Made by a program: the position numbers and the translations under genes
Notes under the pieces: generated by a model
The model's database searches: none
The model's input: only the letters and a program-made list of their open reading frames with translations
What the model was told of the DNA's origin: nothing
Assembly (NCBI GenBank): GCA_019308145.1
Contig: JAFDIG010000137.1
Span: 1 to 12,174, forward strand
Direction: 5' to 3'
DNA from: Deltaproteobacteria bacterium
GTDB lineage: Bacteria; Desulfobacterota; JAFDIG01
DNA length: 12,174 nucleotides
Shown here: positions 1-6,399 of the stretch, piece by piece
How the letters are laid out: every line of letters starts with the position of its first letter
How positions within the stretch are numbered: position 1 is the first letter of the stretch

Positions 1-1121
1 TCAGCTGATCTCTATGGTTCTGATATTGCACTTTTAAATCTTGTAAAAAATCTTGATAAAAAAAGGTTTTCACCTATAGTTTGTCTTCCACATTCAGGCA
101 TTTTAGAGCAAGAGCTAAAAAAAGCTAATATAAATGTTGTTGTTGTCCCTATGCCGGTTCTTGGTAGAATGTTTTTGAATCCTAAAGGAATATATAAAAT
201 ATTAAAAAAAATCCCTTTATCTCTTAAGATTATCAGAAACATCATCAAAGATAAAAAAATAGATATTATTCACTCAAACACCCTTTCCATATTTATTGGA
301 GCAATAGGAGCAAAACTTTTTAGGGTTAAACATATCTGGCATGTTCATGAGATAATTACTCATCCTAAATGGTTAAGTTTTATTTTCCCATGGATAGTAT
401 GGATGGGTGCTGATAAAGTAGTGGCAAATTCAAACCAAACCGCAAGCTATCTCAAAAGTAAGTGTCCATTTATTAAAAAAAAACTTTTTATAATCTTAAA
501 TGGAATAGATAATAGAAAATTCAAGCTTGACTTTGAACAAAATTTTTTAAGGAAAAGATATAATCTCCCTTTTAATGATATCATTATAACTTTAATAGGA
601 AGAATTAACAGATTAAAAGGACAGATTTTACTACTGGATACTATTCCTCAAATTTTAAGGGAAAATCCTTTTACTTTTTTCCTTATGGTTGGAGAACCTT
701 AAGAAGAGTTGAAAATAAAATCAATACCTTATCCGATATAAAAGATAAAATTAGGCTTATTCCTTTTGTAAAAGATATCGAGGAGATATATCATTTAAGC
801 GATATCATTGTTGTTCCTTCAACCGAGCCAGAGTCATTTGGTTTAACTGCAGTTGAAGCTATGGCAGCTAAAAAGCCCGTTGTTGCATCAGCCCATGGAG
901 GGCTTTTAGATATTGTGATTGATGGAGAAACCGGCATCCTTGTTCCTCCAAATGATCAAATTGCATTGGCAAATGCCATAGTAAAGCTTATTGAAGACCC
1001 TTTGTTGAGAAAATCTATGGGAGAAGCAGGAAGAAAAAGGCAAAGAGAGCTTTTTTCAATAGAAAGATATGTAAAGGAGTTTGAGGAAGTTTATTCCATT
1101 TTAGAAGTGAGCCAGGATTAA
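1..1121 (+). pseudogene. Family 4 glycosyltransferase, frameshifted; 5' end lies outside the window
   Basis: The gene would transfer a sugar from a nucleotide-sugar donor at the cytoplasmic face during glycan assembly. Frame 1 is open from base 1 to the stop at 700-702, and its first residues (ADLYGSDIALLNLVKNLD) match the donor-independent N-terminal Rossmann fold of GT4 enzymes, so only a short N-terminus is missing. The C-terminal half begins with GRINRLKG (about 598-621). The protein then continues in frame 3 from about 699: RLIPFVKDIEEIYHLSD, then PESFGLTAVEAMA, which holds the family's E-x7-E motif, then ASAHGGLLDIVIDGETG and a C-terminal helix ending at 1121. The two frames join near 691-702 just after MVGEP, where GT4 proteins normally have several more residues. 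The lesion therefore looks like a deletion of 3n+1 bases rather than a single slip. Family assignment is sure; donor and acceptor are unknown. It could be an assembly error rather than a true pseudogene. Confidence 0.85.
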
Positions 1122-1220
1122 GATCAAAAGGTTTAGATTAATAAGAAGTTAATACAAGTATAAAGTGAAAAGTGAATTAATTGTTTATTAATGAGATGAT
1201 AGGAGATAGTTAGATTAAGA

Positions 1221-1260
1221 AATATCTTTTTAAGATAAAAGTTATTAGAAAAGAGATATT
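1221..1260. repeat. AU-rich inverted repeat, possible weak terminator
   Basis: Bases 1221-1231 pair with 1250-1260 over 11 positions with one G-U pair and an 18-nt loop, followed by a T-rich but interrupted stretch. It lies about 100 bases after the glycosyltransferase stop. The stem has only one G-C pair, so as a terminator it would be weak, and such palindromes arise by chance in DNA this AT-rich. The surrounding spacer (1122-1363) has no other recognisable gene. Confidence 0.3.
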
Positions 1261-1363
1261 AATTTTATATTTCATGTTGAAGAATTTTATTGAATATTAA
1301 ATTAGCAATCAATTTTGTTAAAATTATTATAATAAATTAATATAAAGTTAGGTTATAATTATA

Positions 1364-2058
1364 ATGAAAAAAAAGAAACTTTTTGGAAAAAATCAGTTAA
1401 TGATGATTTAGAGTTTGCTAGAGTATATATATTTAATTATCTTAAAAACAATAAAGTAGCAAATGTTTTAGAATTTGGATGTGGTGATAAGTCTAGAATT
1501 AATAAAATTCATTTTCAAGATCAAAATATAAGATTTTATGGAACTGATATTACTTTAGAATCTATAAAAAAATAGCTATATTGATATTAAAATTGTATCT
1601 GATATTTCTGAATCATGTATTAAAGAAGAGGTATTTGATATTGTATTTTCTGTATGGGTTTTAGAGCATATCCCAAATATTAAAAAGACGATATATAATT
1701 TATATAAAATGTTAAAAAAGCAGGGTATTTTAGTAAATGTTATTCCAAATCCTAATTCATTGATAGGTTTTATTTCAAGGTATACTCCTTTTATAATACA
1801 TAGACTTTATCGAAAAATCTTTTTTGATCTTGATGCCCATAAAACTTATTACTCATATAACAACATAGACAATTTAAAATATTTATTAGAGAAACAGAGA
1901 AACAAGGTTTTAGTTCTATATCTGTAGTTTATTTTTCAAAAGAACATCTATATTTTAAAAGTTTTATATTAAAAAAGATATTCAAAATTTATTCCAAAAT
2001 TTTAGAAAAAAGATTCAAAAATTTTATGTCTTTAGCAGTTGTGATTGCAAAAAAATAG
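1364..2058 (+). pseudogene. Class I SAM-dependent methyltransferase, broken in three places
   Basis: Read across three frames the region encodes one methyltransferase of roughly 230 residues, probably acting on a sugar or lipid-linked glycan. After ATG 1364 and a run of eight A (1367-1374) the coding frame is 1: ETFWKKSVNDDLEF, then motif I VLEFGCGD (about 1465-1488) and YGTDIT. It stops at 1573-1575 just after a run of seven A (1566-1572). Frame 2 then carries VSDIS and the motif DIVFSVWVLEHIPN, typical of Methyltransf_11/23 proteins, plus the post-motif helix and strand (KMLKKQGILVNVIPNP). An 8-bp tandem duplication at 1889-1904 forces frame 1, where the C-terminus (EKQGFSSISVVYF and on) runs to TAG 2056-2058. 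A ninth A, a sixth-only A and one copy of the 8-mer would restore a single frame. Family assignment is good; substrate is unknown. Confidence 0.8.
1889..1904 (+). repeat. Exact 8-bp tandem duplication (GAGAAACA x2) inside the methyltransferase
   Basis: GAGAAACA at 1889-1896 is repeated directly at 1897-1904. Removing one copy joins LLEK in frame 2 to QGFSSISVVYF in frame 1 and restores a continuous methyltransferase C-terminus to the stop at 2056-2058. This is the visible cause of the frame change at this point. Confidence 0.9.
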
Positions 2059-2083
2059 ATAAAAATATAAAAGGTATTAATGA

Positions 2084-3226
2084 TATTTTAGGGAAGCATT
2101 TTTTATATGTAAACCTGACATTCCTTATATAAATCTCATTTATGAATTGGGTTTAGAAAAAAATTTAAAATCTTCTTTTACAAAGATGCGATATTTTATT
2201 CATAACAGATTATACCCCTGGGGTAGCCCTGTTGAGCTTTTAAGATTTCCTTTATTAAATATAATAGATAAATTCCGTTATGCTCTACATATAATCTACT
2301 CAAAAAATCTTAAAGAATGGAAAAGATTAGATAAAATAACTGCTCATGAATGGTTGATAAAATGGTTAGGCGAGAAAGGTTATAAAATTTTATGGGAACA
2401 GGCAATAGATTTAAAATTTGGTGATTATAGCAAGGATATTTCTGCTGCATGGCTTTGGTCAAGGATAAGGAGGGTTGGAAACTCAAGGAAAAACCTTTTT
2501 AGAGAGGAGCTGTATTACTTAAATGGTGGCACCCATCTTTTAATAGAGACTTTAAGAGATAAAATAATAAAATCTGGAGGTAATATTTATTTAAATAACC
2601 CTGTAAAAAAGCTCCGCAATGCAAAAAAATTAGAAATTTGGGATGGTTTCAATAATAAATACCAGTTCGATTTTGTTATTTCTACCATCCCTATGGCAGC
2701 ATTATCTAAGATTATTTATGATTTTTCTGAAGATTATAAAAAAAAGATTTCAGGTATTAAATATTTGGGAGTTGTATGTGCTATCATCGAACTTGCTGAG
2801 CCATTTTCTGAATATTTCTGGCTTAATATATCAAATAAGGATATCCCTTTAGCTGGTATTATTGAATATACAAATTTAAATCCTATTGACATAAAAGATA
2901 GAAAAAATATTATATATATTCCATTATATGTAGAAAATAGCTCAGCTCTATTTAGAAAAGATAAAGATTTAGTTTTTGAATATATAGTGAAATATTTGTC
3001 AAAAATAAAACCTGATTTTAATATAAAATATGTCAAAAATTATGATGTTTTTAAAACAAAATTGGCTCAACCTGTTTGTGAACGAAATTTTTTAAAAAAA
3101 ATACCAGATATGAATAAAGTAGTTGATGGATTTATAGCTGCTGATACATCCTTTTATTACCCTGAAGATAGATCTGTTTCAGAAAGTATTAATTTAGGTA
3201 AAAAATTGGCAAAATTAGTAAAATAA
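2084..3226 (+). pseudogene. FAD-dependent oxidoreductase (protoporphyrinogen oxidase/amine oxidase-like), N-terminally truncated
   Basis: The protein belongs to the NAD(P)/FAD-dependent amine-oxidase-like group often found in glycan and lipid gene clusters. Visible family features are LYPWGSPVELLRFP, the block TAHEWLIKWLGEKGY...LWEQAIDLKFGDYSKDISAAW with RIRRVGNSR behind it, YLNGGTHLLIETL with a following strand and NPVKKL, FVISTIPMAAL, and the C-terminal FAD-contact segment GFIAADTSFYYPEDRSVSES. What is missing is the N-terminus: the frame is closed by TGA at 2081-2083, and no GxGxxG dinucleotide-binding motif occurs between there and the methyltransferase stop at 2058. About 55-70 residues are absent. 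TTG 2147 is the first usable conventional start, but YINLIYELGLE just before it is still homologous. Without the ADP-binding fold the product should not hold FAD. It sits 17 nt before the UbiA-family gene, so it was probably in one operon with it. Confidence 0.75.
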
Positions 3227-3243
3227 TAGGAAAAGCGTTTTAT

Positions 3244-4110
3244 ATGATAAAAGAGATAATAAAAACAGCGCGCCCACATCAATGGATAAAAAATCTCCTT
3301 GTATTTATTGCTCTCTTTTTTTCTAAAAACCTTTTTCATCCCACCTTTATTTTAAAGACTCTTTTTGCCTTTTTTCTTTTCTGTTTTATCTCAACCTCAG
3401 TATATTTTTTGAACGATATCTTTGATATTAAAAAAGATAGATTGCACCCTCAAAAAAGGTTTAGGCCTATTGCACAGGGAGACCTTTCTCCTATTATAGC
3501 AATGATTTTTGCTATTTTTCTTGCATTTATTACTCTATGTTTATCCTACTTACTCGGATTAGATTTTTTATTATTGCTCTTAATATATCTTGTTATTCAG
3601 ATAGGCTATAACATTTTTTTTAAGAATATGATAATATTAGATATCTTTGCAGTAGCTTCTGGGTTTTTTATCCGTATTTTAGCTGGTGTTTTTGCAATTG
3701 ATGTTCCCCTTTCATCATGGCTTGTTATCTCTGCTATAATGCTTTCTCTTTTTATATCTATTGGCAAACGAAGATATGAAATAATTTTGCTAAAACAAGA
3801 AGCGATAAACCATCGGCCTATCCTTAAAGAATATAGTCTATCGTTGTTAGATCAGATGATATCAATTACCACTCCAACTATTATCATAACCTATATGCTC
3901 TACACAGTTGCACCAGAAACAATTAAAAAGTTTGGCACGAAAAATCTTATATTTACCATTCCTTTTCTACTCTATGGTCTCTTTCGCTATCTATACCTTA
4001 TTTATACTAAAGAAAAAGGTGGTAGCCCTGAGACGATTCTCATTACTGACAAGCCATTATTAATTGATATTTTGTTTTATATCATTATAGTGGGACTCAT
4101 CTTGTATTAA
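3244..4110 (+). CDS. UbiA-family prenyltransferase, decaprenyl-phosphate phosphoribosyltransferase-like
   Basis: This integral membrane enzyme likely moves a phosphoribosyl (or related) group between phosphoribosyl pyrophosphate and a polyprenyl phosphate, giving a lipid-linked pentose precursor for cell-envelope glycans. The first Asp-rich motif is N57-D58-xx-D61-xxx-D65 followed by HPQKRFRP (68-75), the signature of the DPPR-synthase branch rather than of quinone prenyltransferases. The second motif region is YN (122-123) to D133 with GFFIRILAG (140-148). The C-terminal GGSPETILITDKPLL block is also typical of this branch. About eight or nine hydrophobic segments are visible. The 288-residue length is normal and no lesion is seen. 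ATG 3244 has an AGGAAA Shine-Dalgarno sequence about 11 nt upstream. It is the only intact gene in its operon; DprE1/DprE2-type epimerase genes are not in view, so the exact product is inferred. Confidence 0.85.
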   Translation: MIKEIIKTARPHQWIKNLLVFIALFFSKNLFHPTFILKTLFAFFLFCFISTSVYFLNDIFDIKKDRLHPQKRFRPIAQGDLSPIIAMIFAIFLAFITLCLSYLLGLDFLLLLLIYLVIQIGYNIFFKNMIILDIFAVASGFFIRILAGVFAIDVPLSSWLVISAIMLSLFISIGKRRYEIILLKQEAINHRPILKEYSLSLLDQMISITTPTIIITYMLYTVAPETIKKFGTKNLIFTIPFLLYGLFRYLYLIYTKEKGGSPETILITDKPLLIDILFYIIIVGLILY

Positions 4111-4237
4111 TAGAATATACATCCTTTGCAAAAACTTGGGTATAATCTTTTTATTTTTTATCATTAATTTTGTAACTGTTTCAATCTTATAAAGGTAAAA
4201 TTTTGATATTTAATATAATGGTTTATAAAAATACCAT

Positions 4238-4266
4238 CCTAAAGATTTTTTTCTAAATTTCTTAGG
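4238..4266. repeat. Imperfect inverted repeat between the UbiA-family gene and cutA
   Basis: CCTAA at 4238-4242 pairs with TTAGG at 4262-4266, and the inner AT-rich arms can partly pair as well. No T-run follows directly, so it is not a convincing intrinsic terminator. It sits in the 220-nt spacer (4111-4330) separating the glycan module from the housekeeping cluster. I see nothing else in that spacer apart from the promoter candidate. Confidence 0.25.
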
Positions 4267-4287
4267 GATTTAATCTATCAATTCCTC

Positions 4288-4316
4288 TTGACAACTTTTG
4301 ATCATTAGGTTATGTT
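4288..4316 (+). promoter_or_regulatory. Candidate sigma-70-type promoter for the cutA cluster
   Basis: A perfect -35 hexamer TTGACA (4288-4293) is followed after exactly 17 nt by TATGTT (4311-4316), four of six matches to the -10 consensus. A start point 6-8 nt downstream would fall at about 4322-4324, only some 7-9 nt before ATG 4331, giving an almost leaderless cutA mRNA. The GAGG at 4317-4320, otherwise a reasonable ribosome site, would then not be transcribed. Either the promoter or that ribosome site is real, but probably not both. Confidence 0.45.
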
Positions 4317-4330
4317 GAGGGCGATTTTTT

Positions 4331-4663
4331 ATGAAAGAGAGTGATATTAATAGTAAAATCTTAATTTTGGTTACTGTTCCTTCACGTCAAGTGGCAGAGC
4401 AGATAGCAAAGCTTCTTCTTGATGAGAAGTTAGTTGCGTGTGTAAATATAGTTCCTAATATAGTCTCTTTTTATTGGTGGGAAGGAAAGACTAATAAAGA
4501 TGATGAGTTTTTGTTGCTAATAAAAAGTAAAAAAACCCTTTTTGATGATGTTTCAAAAAAGATTAAAGAGGTTCATCCTTATGATATACCAGAAGTTATA
4601 GGGATAGAGATTAAATTAGGATTAAAAGAATATCTTGATTGGATAAATAATGAGATAAAATAA
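4331..4663 (+). CDS. cutA: CutA1 family divalent-cation tolerance protein
   Basis: CutA1 is a small, very stable trimeric ferredoxin-fold protein linked to copper and divalent-metal tolerance in Escherichia coli; its molecular role is unsettled. At 110 residues it has the normal length. Diagnostic blocks are ILILVTVPSRQVAEQIAKLL, LVACVNIVP, SFYWWEGKTNKDDEFLLLIK and HPYDIPEVIGI. The first seven or eight residues (MKESDINS) extend beyond most family members. ATG 4331 is the only good start and is preceded by GAGG at 4317-4320. The gene opens a tight cluster with a COX24-like mini-protein, an M50 peptidase and TatD. No function links these four obviously. Confidence 0.95.
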   Translation: MKESDINSKILILVTVPSRQVAEQIAKLLLDEKLVACVNIVPNIVSFYWWEGKTNKDDEFLLLIKSKKTLFDDVSKKIKEVHPYDIPEVIGIEIKLGLKEYLDWINNEIK

Positions 4664-4670
4664 GGGGGTG
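4664..4670 (+). promoter_or_regulatory. Purine-rich ribosome binding site that decides the CTG start of the mini-protein
   Basis: GGGGGTG (4664-4670) overlaps the end of the cutA stop region and lies 7 nt before CTG 4678. The frame has no ATG, GTG or TTG between this site and the conserved GSVIKKR residues, so the site supports initiation at CTG. Confidence 0.5.
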
Positions 4671-4677
4671 GTTACAA

Positions 4678-4776
4678 CTGGGTAGTGTTATAAAAAAGAG
4701 AAAAAAGAAGATGAGCAAACATAAGCATAGAAAATTATTGAAAAGGACCCGACATCAAAGGAGGAAAAGGAGATAA
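4678..4776 (+). CDS. COX24/AURKAIP1-domain basic mini-protein (32 aa), CTG start
   Basis: This 32-residue, lysine/arginine-rich peptide is easily overlooked. The first residues read (M)GSVIKKRKKKMSKHK and the rest HRKLLKRTRHQRRKRR, which fits the bacterial version of the COX24_C/AURKAIP1 family. Its mitochondrial relative is the small-subunit ribosomal protein mS38 and its mycobacterial counterpart is bS22; a ribosome-bound role is inferred from that relationship. The conserved N-terminus is MGSV, and here the codon in the Met position is CTG (4678-4680), 7 nt behind a GGGGGTG ribosome site; no conventional start exists upstream in frame without crossing into cutA. The internal ATG at 4711 would give only 21 residues and lose the conserved GSVIKKR. 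It follows cutA by 14 nt, and its TAA stop overlaps a possible start of the next gene. Confidence 0.8.
   Translation: MGSVIKKRKKKMSKHKHRKLLKRTRHQRRKRR
4759..4764 (+). promoter_or_regulatory. Strong Shine-Dalgarno sequence AGGAGG ahead of the M50 peptidase
   Basis: A perfect AGGAGG lies inside the last codons of the mini-protein. The codon at ideal distance (8 nt) in the peptidase frame is ATA at 4773, not ATG. The first conventional start, TTG 4818, is over 50 nt away. The site could alternatively be just the Arg codons of the mini-protein. Confidence 0.45.
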
Positions 4777-4817
4777 AAGGCTTTTATAATAGAAGAGAAT
4801 TTTTTATTCATGGCTTT

Positions 4818-5621
4818 TTGTTTCTTTTTACTTTCCTTTCTACTTTTTTAGTTGGAGGAGCTCTATATTCATTATCTTTAATATCAATACTTTTGGCCCA
4901 TGAGATGGGTCATTTCTTTATGAGTCGCTTTTATTATGTGAGAGTCTCTTTCCCGTTTTTTATCCCTTTTCCAGTTCCTCCATTTGGTACTTTAGGGGCT
5001 GTTATAAAGATGAAAAGCCCTATACCTAACAGAAGAGCCTTATTTGATATAGGATTGGCAGGTCCTTTGGCAGGATTGATTATTGCCATCCCTTTGATAG
5101 CAATAGGGTTTAAACTTTCTACTATAATACCTTATTCTCAAGGAAAAGCTACAGCACTTGTTTTAAGTGATCCACCTTTATTCAAATTTATTCAGTGGAT
5201 TGTGATTGGTAGGGTAAAGGAAGGATTTGATGTTCAGCTTCACCCTATTGCATATGCTGGCTGGGTGGGGCTTTTTGTTACTGCTTTAAATCTTTTACCA
5301 ATAGGCCAGTTAGATGGGGGTCATATAATATATGCTATTTTTGGCGAAAAAAGTAAGAAGGTCTATCTTCTTTTTTTACTGTTTCTTATTATTATTGCAA
5401 TTTTTTACAACATTGGTTGGTTTTTATTAATTGTTTTTATGATCTTAGTTGGGCTAAAACATCCATATCCAATTGATGATATAACCCCATTGGATTTTCC
5501 TCGCAAAGTTATGGGCACTGTTGCTTTTTTGGTTTTTGTTTTATCTTTTTCTCCTATTCCATTTCCTAATTTATCAATGGGCTTAATTGATCTTTTAAAA
5601 ATTATAGTTGGTGGTAGATGA
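4818..5621 (+). CDS. Site-2 protease-like M50 membrane metallopeptidase
   Basis: This multi-pass membrane zinc peptidase cleaves substrates within or near the membrane. Counting from TTG 4818, the zinc ligands and catalytic Glu are HEMGH (28-32) in the helix LISILLAHEMGHFF. The third ligand motif is NLLPIGQLDGGH (158-169, Asp166). The block IPFPVPPFGTLGAVIKMKSP (49-68) and RRALFDIGLAGPLAG (72-86) are typical of the group related to plant EGY proteases. About six or seven hydrophobic segments are seen and no PDZ domain, so it is not an RseP-type enzyme. The coordinate start is the conservative TTG. The frame is open back to 4731, and KGFYNRREFFIHGF upstream looks like a real N-terminus, so ATA 4773 (behind AGGAGG) or ATT 4806 may be used. 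It lies 4 nt before tatD. The substrate is unknown. Confidence 0.85.
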   Translation: MFLFTFLSTFLVGGALYSLSLISILLAHEMGHFFMSRFYYVRVSFPFFIPFPVPPFGTLGAVIKMKSPIPNRRALFDIGLAGPLAGLIIAIPLIAIGFKLSTIIPYSQGKATALVLSDPPLFKFIQWIVIGRVKEGFDVQLHPIAYAGWVGLFVTALNLLPIGQLDGGHIIYAIFGEKSKKVYLLFLLFLIIIAIFYNIGWFLLIVFMILVGLKHPYPIDDITPLDFPRKVMGTVAFLVFVLSFSPIPFPNLSMGLIDLLKIIVGGR

Positions 5622-5625
5622 TATT

Positions 5626-6339
5626 ATGATACTCATTGATTCTCACTCACATTTAGAACTTTCAGATTTTGATGATGATCGTAATGATGTTATAAAGCGT
5701 GCTCATCAACAAGATGTGAAAGGGATTATCACAGTTGGAACAGAGATTGATGATATAAAAAAGGCTGTTTTAATTGCTAATAGTTTTCCTAATGTATTTG
5801 CAATTATTGGTATTCACCCACACAACGCAAAGGATATAGATGATAAAACTTATGATATAATCAAAAAATTATCTAAAGATAAAAAGGTTGTGGCAATAGG
5901 TGAAATAGGGCTTGATTTTTTTAGGAATCTTTCTCCACCAGATATTCAAAGAAAATCTTTTCGAGAGCAAATAGGGCTTGCAAGGGAATTAAATTTACCA
6001 ATAGTAATCCATGATAGAGATGCACATGCTGAAACATTAAGAATTCTTGAAGAAGAAAATGCATCTGAGATTGGTGGAGTATTTCATTGTTTTTCTGGTG
6101 ACTGGGAGATGGCAAAAAAGGCAATGGATATGGGTTTTTTTATCTCGTTTGCGGGGAACATTACATATAAAAAGGCAACTAATTTAAGAGATGTTGCAAG
6201 AAAAATCCCAAAGGAAAGGATTCTTGTAGAGACTGATGCCCCTTTTTTAACTCCTGTGCCTAAAAAAGGAAGAAATGAACCAGATATAGCAGAAATTACT
6301 ACTGAAAATCTCTTTAATATTTTTAATTTAAAAATATAG
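5626..6339 (+). CDS. TatD-family metal-dependent hydrolase, with an apparent C-terminal in-frame deletion
   Basis: TatD-family TIM-barrel enzymes are cytoplasmic metal-dependent nucleases/deoxyribonucleases, also reported on D-amino acid adducts. Metal-binding residues are all visible: H7 and H9 in DSHSHLE, E93 in GEIGLD, H129 in IVIHD, H154 in GVFHCFSG and D204 in VETDAPFLTP. ATG 5626 is preferred over TTG 5608 because MILIDSHSHLE is the family N-terminus; it begins 4 nt after the M50 gene stops. The length is 237 residues against about 255-260 for the family. The shortfall maps to one place: after GRNEP the sequence jumps to DIAEITTENLFNIFNL, whereas relatives (for example E. coli YcfH) have about 19-20 more residues of helix there. 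The frame is kept and the active site is intact, so activity is possible but folding may suffer. Confidence 0.92.
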   Translation: MILIDSHSHLELSDFDDDRNDVIKRAHQQDVKGIITVGTEIDDIKKAVLIANSFPNVFAIIGIHPHNAKDIDDKTYDIIKKLSKDKKVVAIGEIGLDFFRNLSPPDIQRKSFREQIGLARELNLPIVIHDRDAHAETLRILEEENASEIGGVFHCFSGDWEMAKKAMDMGFFISFAGNITYKKATNLRDVARKIPKERILVETDAPFLTPVPKKGRNEPDIAEITTENLFNIFNLKI

Positions 6340-6375
6340 ATGATTTTTTAATATAATTTGGCTTTGATTCTTGAG

Positions 6376-6399
6376 GATAAGACAGATGAACGGCTTATC
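6376..6399. repeat. Short inverted repeat between convergent genes
   Basis: GATAAG (6376-6381) pairs with CTTATC (6394-6399) around a 12-nt loop, in the 55-nt gap between the convergent tatD and J-domain genes, and it overlaps the stop codon of the latter. The position suits a bidirectional terminator, but neither strand shows a clean U-tract after it, so the call is weak. Confidence 0.25.

Noticed and set aside
151..1121. Two separate small genes (151-702 and 861-1121) for the glycosyltransferase halves
   Set aside because: Coding homology is continuous before 151, and between 699 and 861 in frame 3. They are parts of one disrupted gene.
1316..1344. Promoter-like TTGTTA with a TAATAT box before the methyltransferase
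   Set aside because: Only four of six matches in each hexamer, which is expected by chance in DNA this AT-rich.
1566..1575. Programmed ribosomal frameshift at A AAA AAA TAG in the methyltransferase
   Set aside because: The heptamer favours a -1 shift in bacteria, whereas a +1 (or -2) shift is needed here, and the other lesions would still break the product.
2734..3339. Minus-strand frames opposite the FAD oxidoreductase and UbiA genes
   Set aside because: They overlap well-supported coding sequence and show no recognisable domains.
4136..4142. TATAAT box after the UbiA-family gene
   Set aside because: No -35 element at an acceptable distance and no gene close downstream.
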